This document shows, one piece after another, positions 9,159 through 18,136 of a DNA stretch of 64,000 nt. Under the pieces are notes generated by a model. It worked only from the letters and a program-made list of their open reading frames with translations. It was not told the origin of the DNA and did no database searches. Numbering within the stretch: position 1 is the stretch's first letter; every line of letters starts with the position of its first letter. Position numbers and translations under genes: made by a program. The stretch covers positions 62,001 to 126,000 of the forward strand of contig JBBCIG010000017.1 in NCBI GenBank assembly GCA_037200685.1, given 5' to 3'. Source of the stretch: JAJKIP01 sp037200685. GTDB taxonomy: Bacteria; Bacteroidota; Bacteroidia; Chitinophagales; Chitinophagaceae.

Positions 9159-9512
9159 ATGGTAACTCAACTAAAAGATACAATTAAGAAAGCGTATGCC
9201 GCTTTCAACTCAAGAGACATCGACAAAGCACTATCCACTATGCAACCAAATGTGCAATGGTCAAAAGCATGGGAAGGTGGCTACATAAGCGGGCACGATG
9301 AAATAAAACAATATTGGACAAGACAATGGAAAGAGATAAATCCAAAGGTTGAACCAGTTGGGTTTACTGAACGCCCCAATGGAAGTTTAGAAGTAGTAGT
9401 TCATCAAAAAGTAAAAGACCTGCAGGACAATTCAATGTTTGACGGGACGGTAAAGCATATTTACACTTTTGAGGAGGGCTTAATAAAAACGATGGATATT
9501 GAATTGGTATAG
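9159..9512 (+). CDS. NTF2-like (SnoaL/DUF4440-type) protein
   Basis: A 117-residue intact protein beginning MVTQLKDTIKKAYAAFNSRD. The helical N-terminus, VQWSKAWEGGYISGHDEIKQ and the closing strands VVVHQKVKDLQ and VKHIYTFEEGLIKTMDI fit the NTF2-like fold. No signal peptide or membrane segment. Members bind small ligands or catalyse diverse reactions, so no substrate can be assigned. It is not obviously a copy of the broken NTF2-like gene at 7126-7532. Confidence 0.75.
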   Translation: MVTQLKDTIKKAYAAFNSRDIDKALSTMQPNVQWSKAWEGGYISGHDEIKQYWTRQWKEINPKVEPVGFTERPNGSLEVVVHQKVKDLQDNSMFDGTVKHIYTFEEGLIKTMDIELV

Positions 9513-9530
9513 ATGTTATTCTCTTTTTAT

Positions 9531-9579
9531 TTCCAGGCAAGTGCCATAGCGCAGGTAGGTGAAGACGATGAGCTTGCCA
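9531..9579. repeat. CAGGCGAGT-type nested hairpin, copy B
   Basis: TTCCAGGCAAGTGCCATAGC followed by GCAGGTAGGTGAAG and GAGCTTGCC mirrors copy A at 7591-7643 with about a quarter of bases changed. Confidence 0.5.
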
Positions 9580-9675
9580 CAAGATTAAGAATTGCTGGTG
9601 CATGTCCGAAAAATGCTGTCTCTTTCTATTTTACTGGCACACTATTAGTATTAAAGAGAAGCATAAATAGAAACT

Positions 9676-9792
9676 ATGAACAAATTAGTAAGAGGTCTTA
9701 TCGCAGGTTATGGAGCAAAGAAGTTAGGGGGAGGTTGTTTAGGAACGATTGTAGTTTTTATTATTATTTGGATGGCATTGGAGCGCTGTTAG
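9676..9792 (+). CDS. Small membrane protein, 38 residues
   Basis: The frame starting ATGAACAAATTAGTAAG encodes MNKLVRGLIAGYGAKKLGGG, then CLGTIVVFIIIWMALERC. A short basic amphipathic head, a GAKKLGGGC turn and one strongly hydrophobic segment make this look like a genuine single-pass small membrane protein of a type often seen in Bacteroidota. It follows the NTF2-like gene by 163 bp. Function unknown. Confidence 0.6.
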   Translation: MNKLVRGLIAGYGAKKLGGGCLGTIVVFIIIWMALERC

Positions 9793-10034
9793 TTAACATA
9801 CCATATTCTTGCTGCAAATTATAATTTTAATAAGTTTTATTGGTAATTTCCTTCTCCAATCGACAACAAAACGATTGTGAATGTTTCTAACTCCAATTAC
9901 ATTGTCCCCATTCCTCTCCTTTTGAACCATTAAAACAATTGCCATTTACCCAGTAATTTTCCAACCTTAATCCATCTTTATTAACTTTACTGATGCTGTC
10001 GAAAAAATAGCGGCTAATCATAACAATAAATCCC

Positions 10035-11852
10035 ATGACGTTTAAAATTTTCTCCCGTATATCTTTTTGTATTGCAATATTTTTTATATCTCTTAGTTGT
10101 AACCAGTCTGCAAAAAAAGAAAATGATACCGCCCGTTTTCATGCAATGCTTGATAACTATTGGAATGGATTATTGAAGCTGCAACCATTGGATGCCACGC
10201 AGTTTGGAGATAACAGTATTAATGACCAGTTCAAGAATACCTGCACACAGGCGTACAGGGATGAGGTAAAGAATTTTTATCTCGGCTACCTGGATAGCTT
10301 GAAAAATTTCAGCCCGGAGGATATGAATGAAGAAGATGCGCTGAGCTACCTGATTTTAAAATTTGATGCGGACATACAACTTGAAAAGGCGAAATATGAT
10401 ACATGGAAAATCCCTTTTACGCAAATGGGAGACCCCACCAATACACTCTCCGCAAATATTGTTTTAGCCATGGGGCAATATGGTTCAGGCGAAGCGTCGC
10501 AGCCTTTTAAAACAGTAAAAGATTACAGCAACTGGCTGCAGCGTGTGCATGGCTATACCATTTGGTGTGACAGCGCCATTCAAAATTTCCGGCACGGTAT
10601 GGCGAGCAATTATATTTTACCCAAATCGCTTGTCGTAAAAATGATCGACATATGCAATGGCCTGGTGAGTGTGGATGAAACAAAAAGCATTTTCTACGGC
10701 CCTGTAAAAAATCTTCCCGCAAGTTTTAGTGTTGCGGATAAAGACAACATTACCGCGGCTTATAAAGCGGCAATAAAAGATGAGTTGAATGTGGCACACA
10801 ATAAATTATCCTCCTTTTTAAAAAATGAATATTTGCCAAAGGCACGTACCACATCTGGCGTTGGCGACCTGCCCGATGGATTAAATTATTATAAGCTTTG
10901 CGTAAAAGACTGGACGACTACCGATAAAACGCTGGATGAAATATACAACACCGGGCTAAGCGAAGTAAAGCGCATCCGCACGGAAATGGAGAATATAAAG
11001 AACAGTACAGGTTTTAAAGGCGACCTCCCTTCTTTCTTTGAATTTATGAAAACTGATAAGCAGTTCATGCCTTTTAAAACCCCGGAAGAGGTGCTTGATT
11101 CTTTCAGGCATATTTATAAAATTATAGAGCCGGCGTTAAACAAATATTTTGTGTTGTTTCCCAAAAGCAAATTTGAAATAAGACAAACGGAAGCTTTCAG
11201 AGCGGCCAGTGCGAGTATTGAATATTTACAGGGCACGATGGATGGCTCAAGGCCGGGAATATTTTATGTACCTATACTAAACGCTTCCACTTTTAATATC
11301 ACTTCCGGTATGGAAAGTACATTTTTACATGAAGCGGTGCCCGGTCATCACTATCAAAGTTCCATTCAAATGGAAGATACTTTATTGCCCATTTTCCGCC
11401 GCTTTAAATGGTATGGCGCTTATGGCGAAGGATGGGCGTTGTATTGCGAAAGTCTTGGAAAAGAATTAGGCCTTTATACCAATCCTTACCAGCACATGGG
11501 TGCGTTGGGAGATGAAATGCACAGGGCGATACGGCTGGTGGTAGATGTTGCTATCCACAGCAAAGGCATGACCCGCGAACAGGCCATTGCTTATATGATG
11601 GAAAACGAACCCATCGCTGAACAAAGCGCCATTGCTGAAATCGAACGCTACATGGCATTGCCCGGGCAGGCTTTATCTTATAAAATAGGTGCGTTGAAAA
11701 TAAAAGAGCTGCGGGATAAATACAGCAAACTACTAAACACAAAGTTTAACATCGGCGAATTTCATAAGCAGGTATTAAACAGCGGTTGTCTTCCGCTTTC
11801 TGTATTGGAAGAGAAGTTGGACAAATGGGCGAAGTTACAATCCTCTCAATAG
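10035..11852 (+). CDS. DUF885 family lipoprotein (peptidase-like)
   Basis: 605 residues. The N-terminus ends in a lipobox (FFISLSCNQS), so the mature protein should be anchored in a membrane. The DUF885 signature FLHEAVPGHHYQ near residues 430-441 is an HExxxGH-type metal site, followed by GEGWALYCESLGKELG near 460-480, both hallmarks of the family. Length is normal for the family. Family members are thought to be zinc-dependent dipeptidases or carboxypeptidases, based on the metal site. Single gene, followed by a convergent membrane-protein gene 48 bp away. Confidence 0.88.
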   Translation: MTFKIFSRISFCIAIFFISLSCNQSAKKENDTARFHAMLDNYWNGLLKLQPLDATQFGDNSINDQFKNTCTQAYRDEVKNFYLGYLDSLKNFSPEDMNEEDALSYLILKFDADIQLEKAKYDTWKIPFTQMGDPTNTLSANIVLAMGQYGSGEASQPFKTVKDYSNWLQRVHGYTIWCDSAIQNFRHGMASNYILPKSLVVKMIDICNGLVSVDETKSIFYGPVKNLPASFSVADKDNITAAYKAAIKDELNVAHNKLSSFLKNEYLPKARTTSGVGDLPDGLNYYKLCVKDWTTTDKTLDEIYNTGLSEVKRIRTEMENIKNSTGFKGDLPSFFEFMKTDKQFMPFKTPEEVLDSFRHIYKIIEPALNKYFVLFPKSKFEIRQTEAFRAASASIEYLQGTMDGSRPGIFYVPILNASTFNITSGMESTFLHEAVPGHHYQSSIQMEDTLLPIFRRFKWYGAYGEGWALYCESLGKELGLYTNPYQHMGALGDEMHRAIRLVVDVAIHSKGMTREQAIAYMMENEPIAEQSAIAEIERYMALPGQALSYKIGALKIKELRDKYSKLLNTKFNIGEFHKQVLNSGCLPLSVLEEKLDKWAKLQSSQ

Positions 11853-11900
11853 TGGAACATATTCTCTCTCTTGTCGTCAGAAATATCAGGAATTTATTTT

Positions 11901-12320
11901 TTAATGAAAAACATTTACAGCAACGATAACGATAGCGATACCAACCAGCAAGGTCAATTTACCAAGCACTTCCATTTTTTTGAATTGCCGCTCCGCATCG
12001 CCCTTTTTCGCCTTTGCCCCCGCTGAACTGATCAGCCCGATTAATACAATGAGTATAGCTACCAGCGATAATTTTACAATTAATAAAGGCATAGATGAAA
12101 GCACTTTCCAATAAGGTGTGATCATATAAAGGCCGGAAATAAGCAGTAATGCTATTCCTATATGCCCCATCCTGGCTAAAACAAGTGAATGCAATTTGAA
12201 TTTTATCGCTTCATCTGCCGGCATTTTAGAAGCGACTGTTCCTAAAAAAGCATGGGCGAACCCTGTTCCCAGGCCCATCGTGAGGCCGATAAAATGGAGG
12301 ATTAACATTACTTCTCTCAT
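11901..12320 (-). CDS. Four-helix integral membrane protein
   Basis: 139 residues with four hydrophobic segments: VMLILHFIGLTMGLGTGFAH near residues 4-24, MGHIGIALLLISGLYMI, MPLLIVKLSLVAILIVLIGL, and LTLLVGIAIVIVAVNVF at the C-terminus. His residues near the ends of helices 1 and 2 resemble DUF2269/CopD-like cytochrome-type proteins, but I cannot confirm haem ligands. Convergent with the DUF885 gene; function unknown. Confidence 0.7.
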   Translation of the reverse strand: MREVMLILHFIGLTMGLGTGFAHAFLGTVASKMPADEAIKFKLHSLVLARMGHIGIALLLISGLYMITPYWKVLSSMPLLIVKLSLVAILIVLIGLISSAGAKAKKGDAERQFKKMEVLGKLTLLVGIAIVIVAVNVFH

Positions 12321-12599
12321 GGTTTATTTTTTAATTTCCTGAACTGTTTTATATGACCGGTTTATCGCCACTAAGTTAGGGAAGTTGGCCCTCGAAAGAA
12401 AAACGAAAATTATTATTCGTGCCATCGGTATTTTCATCTTCATACTTTCATACCTGTAGCTTAGGATGACTGAATAAAATCTCAACTCTATACCTTAACT
12501 TCAGTTCTCAATTGACCCTGTAGCGGAAAGTTCTAATGTTGCCTGCCATAAGACCATCCTCAAGATTAAAAACGGTTATCAACTCTAAAATTAAATAGT
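12321..12599. other. Intergenic stretch, nothing recognised
   Basis: Divergent spacer between the membrane protein and the hydrolase. No hairpin, repeat copy or open frame stands out. Confidence 0.4.
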
Positions 12600-13370
12600 A
12601 TGGCAAAAACTAAAACCATCGTGCTTATTCACGGAAATTTTGTGAACAACAATAGCTGGACGGAATGGAAACGTCATTACGAACAAAAAGGTTATAAAGT
12701 TTATACGCCTGCAAACCCCGGGCACGAAGGTGAACCTGCCGCACTGAGGGCAAAAGTTCATCCTGACCTTGTTAAAACAGGCTTTATAGATGTTGTAAAC
12801 AATATCAGTAAATTAATAGACACCTTACCCGAAAAACCATTGATCATTGGTCACTCTATGGCAGGAATGGCAGTGATGAAACTGGTAGAATTGGGAAAAG
12901 CCGCAGCCGGGGTAAGCATTGACGGAGCCCCACCTAAAAATGTTTTTCCACCTTTTCAAACGCTTAAAACCGCATTGCCAGCCTTTGGTTTCTTTACATT
13001 TACTAAATATTATATGGGCACCCGCAAATGGTACGACTATGGATTTTTCAATACCATACCGGATGTGGAAAAAGAAAAAGCATTTGAAAAATTCGCTGTA
13101 CCTGAAAGTTATAAGGTCAGCCAGCAATTAGTTTTAAATTCTTATTCTAATATAGACTTTAAAAAACCGCATGCGCCCCTTTTATTTGTTGGTGGCGCCA
13201 GTGACCATATCTTTCCTCCCACGCTTACAAAAAAAATAGCCGGCAAGTATAAGGATGCAAACAGTAAAGTTGATATAAAAATATTTGAAGGCAAAAGCCA
13301 TTTCATTTGCGGGGAGCCGGGTTGGGAAAATGTAGCTGACTATATTTTAGATTGGTATGAAAAATTGTAA
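12600..13370 (+). CDS. Alpha/beta hydrolase
   Basis: 256 residues with the alpha/beta-hydrolase layout. The oxyanion-hole strand is TIVLIHGNFVNNNSW (residues 6-20), the nucleophile elbow is IIGHSMAGMA with Ser near 86, the acid lies in GGASDHIFPP near 202, and the His in GKSHFICGEPG near 235, so the Ser-Asp-His triad is complete. No signal peptide. Closest in style to the esterase/haloperoxidase-like group; substrate unknown. It is followed after 31 bp by the YdeI-like gene on the same strand, probably in one transcript. Confidence 0.88.
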   Translation: MAKTKTIVLIHGNFVNNNSWTEWKRHYEQKGYKVYTPANPGHEGEPAALRAKVHPDLVKTGFIDVVNNISKLIDTLPEKPLIIGHSMAGMAVMKLVELGKAAAGVSIDGAPPKNVFPPFQTLKTALPAFGFFTFTKYYMGTRKWYDYGFFNTIPDVEKEKAFEKFAVPESYKVSQQLVLNSYSNIDFKKPHAPLLFVGGASDHIFPPTLTKKIAGKYKDANSKVDIKIFEGKSHFICGEPGWENVADYILDWYEKL

Positions 13371-13401
13371 TACTACTCCTGAGCATTGAAAACCCTGTCA
13401 A

Positions 13402-13980
13402 ATGGCGCCAACTTTTTTTGCAAAACAATCTGAGTTTAGAAAGTGGTTAAAAAAAAATCATAAAAAAGAAAAAGAATTAGTAGTTGGGTTTTATAAAGTG
13501 GATAGCGGGAAACCAAGTATGACCTGGCCGCAATCAGTTGATGAAGCACTCTGCTTTGGATGGATAGATGCCGTTCGTAAATCTATTGACAAAGACAGTT
13601 ACCAGATCCGCTTTACGCAACGAAAGCCAACAAGTATATGGAGCGCTGTTAATATTAAAAAAATCGAGACCTTAACAAAGCAGGGACTTATGCAACCGGC
13701 AGGTCTTGCGAGTTTTGAAAAAAGAAAAGAGGAAAAGTCCCGTATTTATTCTCATGAAAATGAAGCAGCCACCTTTACTCCGGATTTTGAAAAACAATTT
13801 AAAGCGAACAAAAAGGCCTGGCATTATTTTCAATCCCTCGCACCATCTTATAAAAAGCTTTCTACTCATTGGGTGATGGGCGCAAAACAAGACAGTACCA
13901 AGATAAAACGCCTGCACCAGATTATTGAAGACAGTGAAAAGCGAACAAACCGATGGAAAGACAATAAATACAAGAAGTGA
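13402..13980 (+). CDS. YdeI/OmpD-associated family protein
   Basis: 192 residues. Family signature stretches are visible: SEFRKWLKKNHKKEKELVVG near the start, SVDEALCFGWIDAVRKSID near residues 50-70, RFTQRKPTSIWSAVNIKKIE near 77-97, and a C-terminal helical part ending ALAPSYKK-like QSLAPSYKKLSTHWV. Known members are small cytoplasmic proteins linked to antimicrobial-peptide or bacteriocin tolerance, without a defined biochemical activity. Downstream of and probably co-transcribed with the alpha/beta hydrolase. Confidence 0.85.
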   Translation: MAPTFFAKQSEFRKWLKKNHKKEKELVVGFYKVDSGKPSMTWPQSVDEALCFGWIDAVRKSIDKDSYQIRFTQRKPTSIWSAVNIKKIETLTKQGLMQPAGLASFEKRKEEKSRIYSHENEAATFTPDFEKQFKANKKAWHYFQSLAPSYKKLSTHWVMGAKQDSTKIKRLHQIIEDSEKRTNRWKDNKYKK

Positions 13981-14129
13981 TAAGCAGATGAAGACCCAGA
14001 AAAATTCTATTCAATTCGGGATAATATCCTAGGTAAAACGAACTAAAAGTTAAAATTATCACTTGCCGGGGCCACAGCAAGTGATTTTCCTTGCAGCGAT
14101 AAGGTAAAGAGAATATCTTTTGATCATAA

Positions 14130-14732
14130 ATGACAAGATCAAAACGATTCTCCAGAATAATTAAAGCATTTTTTATTATTGCTTTACTATTGACTACCGG
14201 ATTTCTTATACTTTTCTACTATAGTACTCCTGTTACAAAAAATATTGCCACTTATGAATATGAGCTTCCATTTCAAAAAGGAACTAAACATCGGGTTGTC
14301 CAGGGATATGGAGGACTCTTTTCGCATAGCCATATAGCCGCTCTGGATTTTATCATGCCTATTGGCACTCCTGTTTATGCGGCAAGAGGCGGGATAATCT
14401 ATACTTATAAAGATGATAGCAATGAAGGTGGAATATTATCAAAATATAAGAATAAGGCCAATTATATAATTATAAAACACGATGATGGAAGTTTCGGTTG
14501 CTATTGGCACTTACAAAAAAATGGAGTGTTGGTCAAACATGGACATGTTTCAAAAGGTCAACAAATAGGCTTAAGCGGTGCTACGGGATTCGTATTCTGG
14601 CCACACCTTCACTTTTCCGTAAAGCTTGTGCTAAATTATCAGATGAATTCGTTTATAAAAACGAAATTCAAAACTACAAATGGTGCTACTATTTTGGAGA
14701 GAGGCAAAACTTATGAACGACCTGTAAACTAA
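14130..14732 (+). CDS. M23-type (LytM) peptidase, membrane anchored
   Basis: 200 residues. One N-terminal transmembrane segment (IIKAFFIIALLLTTGFLILF) places the rest in the periplasm. The M23 zinc site is present: HSHIAALDF near residues 64-72 gives His and Asp, GCYWHLQ gives a catalytic His near 127, and WPHLHFSV near 157-163 gives the last pair. GTPVYAARGGII and GQQIGLSGATG are standard LytM strands. It should cut peptide cross-links of peptidoglycan. Single gene. Confidence 0.85.
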   Translation: MTRSKRFSRIIKAFFIIALLLTTGFLILFYYSTPVTKNIATYEYELPFQKGTKHRVVQGYGGLFSHSHIAALDFIMPIGTPVYAARGGIIYTYKDDSNEGGILSKYKNKANYIIIKHDDGSFGCYWHLQKNGVLVKHGHVSKGQQIGLSGATGFVFWPHLHFSVKLVLNYQMNSFIKTKFKTTNGATILERGKTYERPVN

Positions 14733-14830
14733 CTACGCCGCTATCTCTTTAAATCTTCACATTAACAATCTCCACTAAAATATCCTAATATAAAAAGAAA
14801 ATTTCCAATATGCCCATCCGTGTTACTGCA

Positions 14831-14878
14831 GTACAAGTGTGCGACGCAACGAAGCTGATAGTAGCACTACGGCTGGCT
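14831..14878 (+). repeat. Dispersed repeat DR1, copy 5
   Basis: GTACAAGTGTGCGACGCAAC followed by GAAGCTGATAGTAGCACTAC and GGCTGGC; the mini-palindrome TGCTAGTAGCA is here TGATAGTAGCA. Confidence 0.85.
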
Positions 14879-14942
14879 AAATAATTATCTTTTTCGTCCT
14901 TTCGCCGCGGTTTCTATACATCAGCCATTGTATCAATTACTC

Positions 14943-14950
14943 TACATTTG
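14943..14950 (+). promoter_or_regulatory. Candidate -7 promoter element
   Basis: TACATTTG matches the Bacteroidota -7 consensus TAnnTTTG and lies 16 bp before the ATG at 14966. It overlaps the TTG at 14948, which argues against starting the gene there. Confidence 0.45.
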
Positions 14951-14965
14951 TTTCAAACTTCCCAA

Positions 14966-15325
14966 ATGGAAAACAACGAACTTCATTCACTTTTACAATC
15001 AGTCGTCTCGCATTGGCAACAATCCGCCAAAGCATATTCGGAGTATATGGAGAATGGAAAAATATTCCGCCATGCCGAAATATTAAAGTTGCATAATACT
15101 GCAGTAAAAAACCTGCTCACCAATAATATGGCTTTATTACCGGCAGATCTTCAAAAAGACGCCGCGGCGATCATTGAACATTATACAATATGGTCGGCAA
15201 AATGGGATGATTTGAAAAACAAACTAAACCCAGCGCCAGATGATGAATTTGTATTTGAGAACGACCATCGCTTTCCCAAAGCCGCCGCCCGAAACCTGGA
15301 AGCTATATTAAATGATCCGTTGTAA
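14966..15325 (+). CDS. Small helical protein of unknown function
   Basis: From the ATG at 14966 the product is 119 residues (MENNELHSLLQSVVSHWQQS...). It looks all-helical with no signal peptide, membrane segment or cysteine motif; it ends in an acidic/aromatic stretch (DDEFVFENDHRFPKAAARNL). I do not recognise the family. A strong bidirectional terminator lies 71 bp downstream and separates it from the convergent surface-protein genes. Confidence 0.6.
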   Translation: MENNELHSLLQSVVSHWQQSAKAYSEYMENGKIFRHAEILKLHNTAVKNLLTNNMALLPADLQKDAAAIIEHYTIWSAKWDDLKNKLNPAPDDEFVFENDHRFPKAAARNLEAILNDPL

Positions 15326-15395
15326 ATGAATACCATTGTTAGTAATAGCGGCCAAAACGAAATAACAAGCAGGCAAATAATTTTTATATAAATAC

Positions 15396-15424
15396 AAAAA
15401 CCCCGGAACTAACTTCCGGGGTTT
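15396..15424. terminator. Bidirectional rho-independent terminator
   Basis: AAACCCCGGAA, loop CTAAC, TTCCGGGGTTT; the A and T tails on either side suit both converging transcripts (14966 gene and 15445 gene). Confidence 0.85.
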
Positions 15425-15444
15425 CTATAGCTGCTTAACTATTA

Positions 15445-16062
15445 TTACCAGTACATACCAAGGATATTCCAGCTGGTACCATCACTGACCAATTGGATCC
15501 AACTTATATTTGATAACGTTGTGGCTGAAATATCGGTAGTTCCTGAAGGCGTTGTATAAAAACCAAAAAGCAGGTCACTTCCATCGGTCAATACATTAAT
15601 TGATTGGGGAGAGCTTGTTGAAGTGGATGTAATACTAACCGTTCTTCCCGCGCCGGCGGCGCTTGCGCTTGGCAAGGTGAAGGTTACGACTGAATTGCCC
15701 GAGTTTTTAATGACCAGGTTATTCGCTACATCATTCGTAGTAATAGTATAGTCCGATGTCTTTGACAGAAACGAAAATTTCAACGTGCTGGCAGTTGCTC
15801 CCATCAGTGTCCATGCGGCGTTAATATATATATACAGTCCCTTAGTTGCGTCGGTTTGATAAACCAATAAACCGTCGGCAGGAGTGCCAATGCCTGTGCG
15901 CTGGGCCGCTGTCATGCGGGGGATCAATAAACCCTTTGTCGTTGATGTTATATCTAATTGCGCTGAGGCATCCGGAGTTGGGGTACCAATAGCTACTTGC
16001 GCATGAGTGTTAACAGTGGCTAACACCAAAAAGGCTAATAATAAATGTTGTACTTTTTTCAT
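15445..16062 (-). CDS. Secreted tail-fibre-like surface protein
   Basis: 205 residues with a signal peptide (KKVQHLLLAFLVLATVNTHA). The region after cleavage, VAIGTPTPDASAQLDITSTT then KGLLIPRMTAAQRTGI and ADGLLVYQTDATKGLYIY, is a repeated module common in Bacteroidota exported proteins that resembles phage tail-fibre heads. The remaining part is Ser/Thr-rich beta structure (TFTLPSASAAGAGRTVSI). No T9SS sorting domain is visible. It lies 49 bp downstream of the T9SS cargo gene on the same strand, so the two are likely co-transcribed. Confidence 0.7.
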   Translation of the reverse strand: MKKVQHLLLAFLVLATVNTHAQVAIGTPTPDASAQLDITSTTKGLLIPRMTAAQRTGIGTPADGLLVYQTDATKGLYIYINAAWTLMGATASTLKFSFLSKTSDYTITTNDVANNLVIKNSGNSVVTFTLPSASAAGAGRTVSITSTSTSSPQSINVLTDGSDLLFGFYTTPSGTTDISATTLSNISWIQLVSDGTSWNILGMYW

Positions 16063-16111
16063 TGTATAAAGGTTTTAAGTTTGGTTTTCTTATTAGTTGA
16101 TCCGGATTGTT

Positions 16112-17086
16112 TTATTGTATCACAATTTTTTGCACGGAAGAATTTGCTTTTAATAAATAAACGCCTTTTGGATACCCGCTTACATCAATGTCCTTGGTGC
16201 CGGCATTCACCTGCTGCTGCCATAGCAATTCGCCACCGGTAGTGTACAAAGCCAGCCCGGTAACAGTATTTACCTGCACGGTCAGTACATTATTGGTTAC
16301 CGGGTTTTTTATTATTGTAAAAGCCGCATTGTCCGCTGTAAACTTCAGTACCTTAAAATCACTATAGCTACTTCGGTTATCTATATCTGTTTGTAATATG
16401 CGGTAGTAATTGATGCCGCTGCCGGGAGTAGCATGCACATAGCTATAGTTACTGGCAATGCCGCTATTGCCTGCGGCTGGTAAAGTGCCAATACCTGTCC
16501 AGTTAATACTATTCCTGCTGTGCTGTATGGTAAAGTTCCGGGTGTTTTGCTCCTGGGCCGTGGTCCATTGCAGCAACGCTGTCTGATTTTGTTTGGTAAC
16601 AGTAAAAGATTGCCAAACCAGTGGAAGCGGGGTTAATAAATTAGCAAGGGTAAGTTCGTTAAGGTCAATGGCGCTTAAACCAGCTGTCAACACAAAATTA
16701 TTTGTTGCGTCCCGGGTGGCCACGAGATAAGCATTCCATGAAGTTCCGTTGTGTACATTGAGCGTAAGTGAGTTTTCAGGAATACCGTTCAGCTCGGCGC
16801 CATCCGTATAATTAATTTGTACCGAACCGCTATAAGGATTCGTAGTATTTGTGAATTGATATACCCTGGAAATATAAGGATGTACAGATGAATGAGTAAC
16901 AGTAGCGGATTTAGTTATCGAATTATCGCTGATGATAAAATCCGCGGAGGGAGTAAGTGTAAAATTCTCCGTCTTAAATACTGTTCCACTAAGAATGGTT
17001 AAATCGGTGCCGGCGGAAACTTTCAAAAGCTGCGCCCTGGCCATTATTGAAAATAACATGCAGGCGAGTGAGATTGTAATTTTCAT
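16112..17086 (-). CDS. T9SS type A sorting-domain surface protein
   Basis: 324 residues. Signal peptide ends at MARAQ. A beta-rich N-terminal domain is followed by a fibronectin-like module (LQWTTAQEQNTRNFTIQHSR ... GINYYRILQTDIDNRSSYS) and a C-terminal type IX secretion sorting domain (FTIIKNPVTNNVLTV, LYTTGGELLWQQQV, GYPKGVYLLKANSSVQKIVI). It should be carried to the cell surface by the T9SS and anchored or released. An upstream fragment at 17100-17270 looks like the start of a decayed paralogue. Confidence 0.85.
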   Translation of the reverse strand: MKITISLACMLFSIMARAQLLKVSAGTDLTILSGTVFKTENFTLTPSADFIISDNSITKSATVTHSSVHPYISRVYQFTNTTNPYSGSVQINYTDGAELNGIPENSLTLNVHNGTSWNAYLVATRDATNNFVLTAGLSAIDLNELTLANLLTPLPLVWQSFTVTKQNQTALLQWTTAQEQNTRNFTIQHSRNSINWTGIGTLPAAGNSGIASNYSYVHATPGSGINYYRILQTDIDNRSSYSDFKVLKFTADNAAFTIIKNPVTNNVLTVQVNTVTGLALYTTGGELLWQQQVNAGTKDIDVSGYPKGVYLLKANSSVQKIVIQ

Positions 17087-17099
17087 ATTGATTGGTTTT

Positions 17100-17270
17100 G
17101 CGTTTTAACATGGATGTGATCGGGACCAACGATAGTAACGAAGGAATAAAAGAAGACTTACTGATCAAAGAAAGATCAGTGCCCGGTGATGAATTTAACC
17201 GGCTTTGCGCAATAATAAATGAATAGGGTAAACAGAAAATAGTTAACAAGCAAATAGGTTTAACACGCAC
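17100..17270 (-). pseudogene. N-terminal fragment of a paralogous surface protein
   Basis: The frame starting at 17270 encodes a signal peptide (PICLLTIFCLPYSFIIAQ) and then SPGTDLSLISKSSF, which lines up with SAGTDLTILSGTVF at the same position of the adjacent intact protein. The similarity fades after about 20 codons and no body of a gene follows, so this is likely the remnant of a tandem duplication. Confidence 0.4.
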
Positions 17271-17380
17271 AAGATAATTTAAATAATGACTTTATCTAAC
17301 ACATTATCATTGATTAAGTGTTAGCACTTATCAGAATTATAGCAAAGACTTTTACGTTATTGCCGGGACTTAGATAAATT

Positions 17381-17911
17381 TCAATTGGCGTATCTCTTGT
17401 TCATTAATTTTATTAATTCAGTCATCCTTGCGAGGTGATGATCATCATGCTCCGCTACAAATAAAAATAAATCCATCGTCCGCATAGGAGTTTTGAGACG
17501 GGGATGAAACGCCGACCTGAAAATCATTTCTTCATTAATGCCTTCCAGGAATTGTATTGTTTGTTGTCTTATTCGCCTGAAAGATTGCAGCAATTCATCC
17601 ACTGGTTTCTCATTATGATCTGCGAGTGTTGTTTGTGTGTTTTGCAGATCAGCTATTCTTAACTCCCGCTTACCATTTATTATATCATTAAATCGCCCCT
17701 GCCATAGCGGTTCAAGGTCTGTTAAATGACCGGCATTTTCTTTTATCGTCCAGGTATCACCTGCTCTTTCAGTTAATATATTGGATGAGATGTTTTTAAA
17801 CTTTTCTTCCAGCCTCACAGGTGTTCCGGCTAATCGCTCCATAATAGAAGGAAAAATATTCTGGGGAGAATCAAAATCAAATTCCCTGTCAAACCATTTT
17901 ACCTGTTGCAT
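17381..17911 (-). CDS. DinB-like family protein
   Basis: 176 residues. Four-helix DinB-type metal site: His in KENAGHLTDLEPLW near residue 61 and the pair in FVAEHDDHHLARMTEL near 153-158. The PSIMERLAGTPVRLEEKF opening helix and WTIKENAGH turn are typical. Cytoplasmic, substrate unknown. Monocistronic; downstream of a 17982-18019 inverted repeat with arms around GTATCAGTTGAT / ATCAACTGAT. Confidence 0.85.
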   Translation of the reverse strand: MQQVKWFDREFDFDSPQNIFPSIMERLAGTPVRLEEKFKNISSNILTERAGDTWTIKENAGHLTDLEPLWQGRFNDIINGKRELRIADLQNTQTTLADHNEKPVDELLQSFRRIRQQTIQFLEGINEEMIFRSAFHPRLKTPMRTMDLFLFVAEHDDHHLARMTELIKLMNKRYAN

Positions 17912-18136
17912 AAATAATATTTATTCTGTAAAATTCCGTGAATCATTATAAATGCAACAGGTCCAGTTTTAGAGATTTTAACTGTATCAGTTGATTAGGC
18001 ATCAACTGATTACTGATACATATAGTCGATATACTACATCACTTACCTTACGATCATTACAAACAAATACAAGAATGTTCTATTGTATAATCCCATTACA
18101 GATCGTCCCTTTGTGATGAATCCCAAACCCCTTGCC

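Noticed and set aside
9513..9824. A 103-residue open frame overlapping the small membrane protein
   Set aside because: It reads through the CAGGCGAGT hairpin and has random composition; the 38-residue frame inside it is the more credible gene.
17982..18019. Operator-like inverted repeat upstream of the DinB gene
   Set aside because: The arms (GTATCAGTTGAT / ATCAACTGATTACTGATAC) do not align with constant spacing, and no regulator gene is adjacent, so I did not call a binding site.
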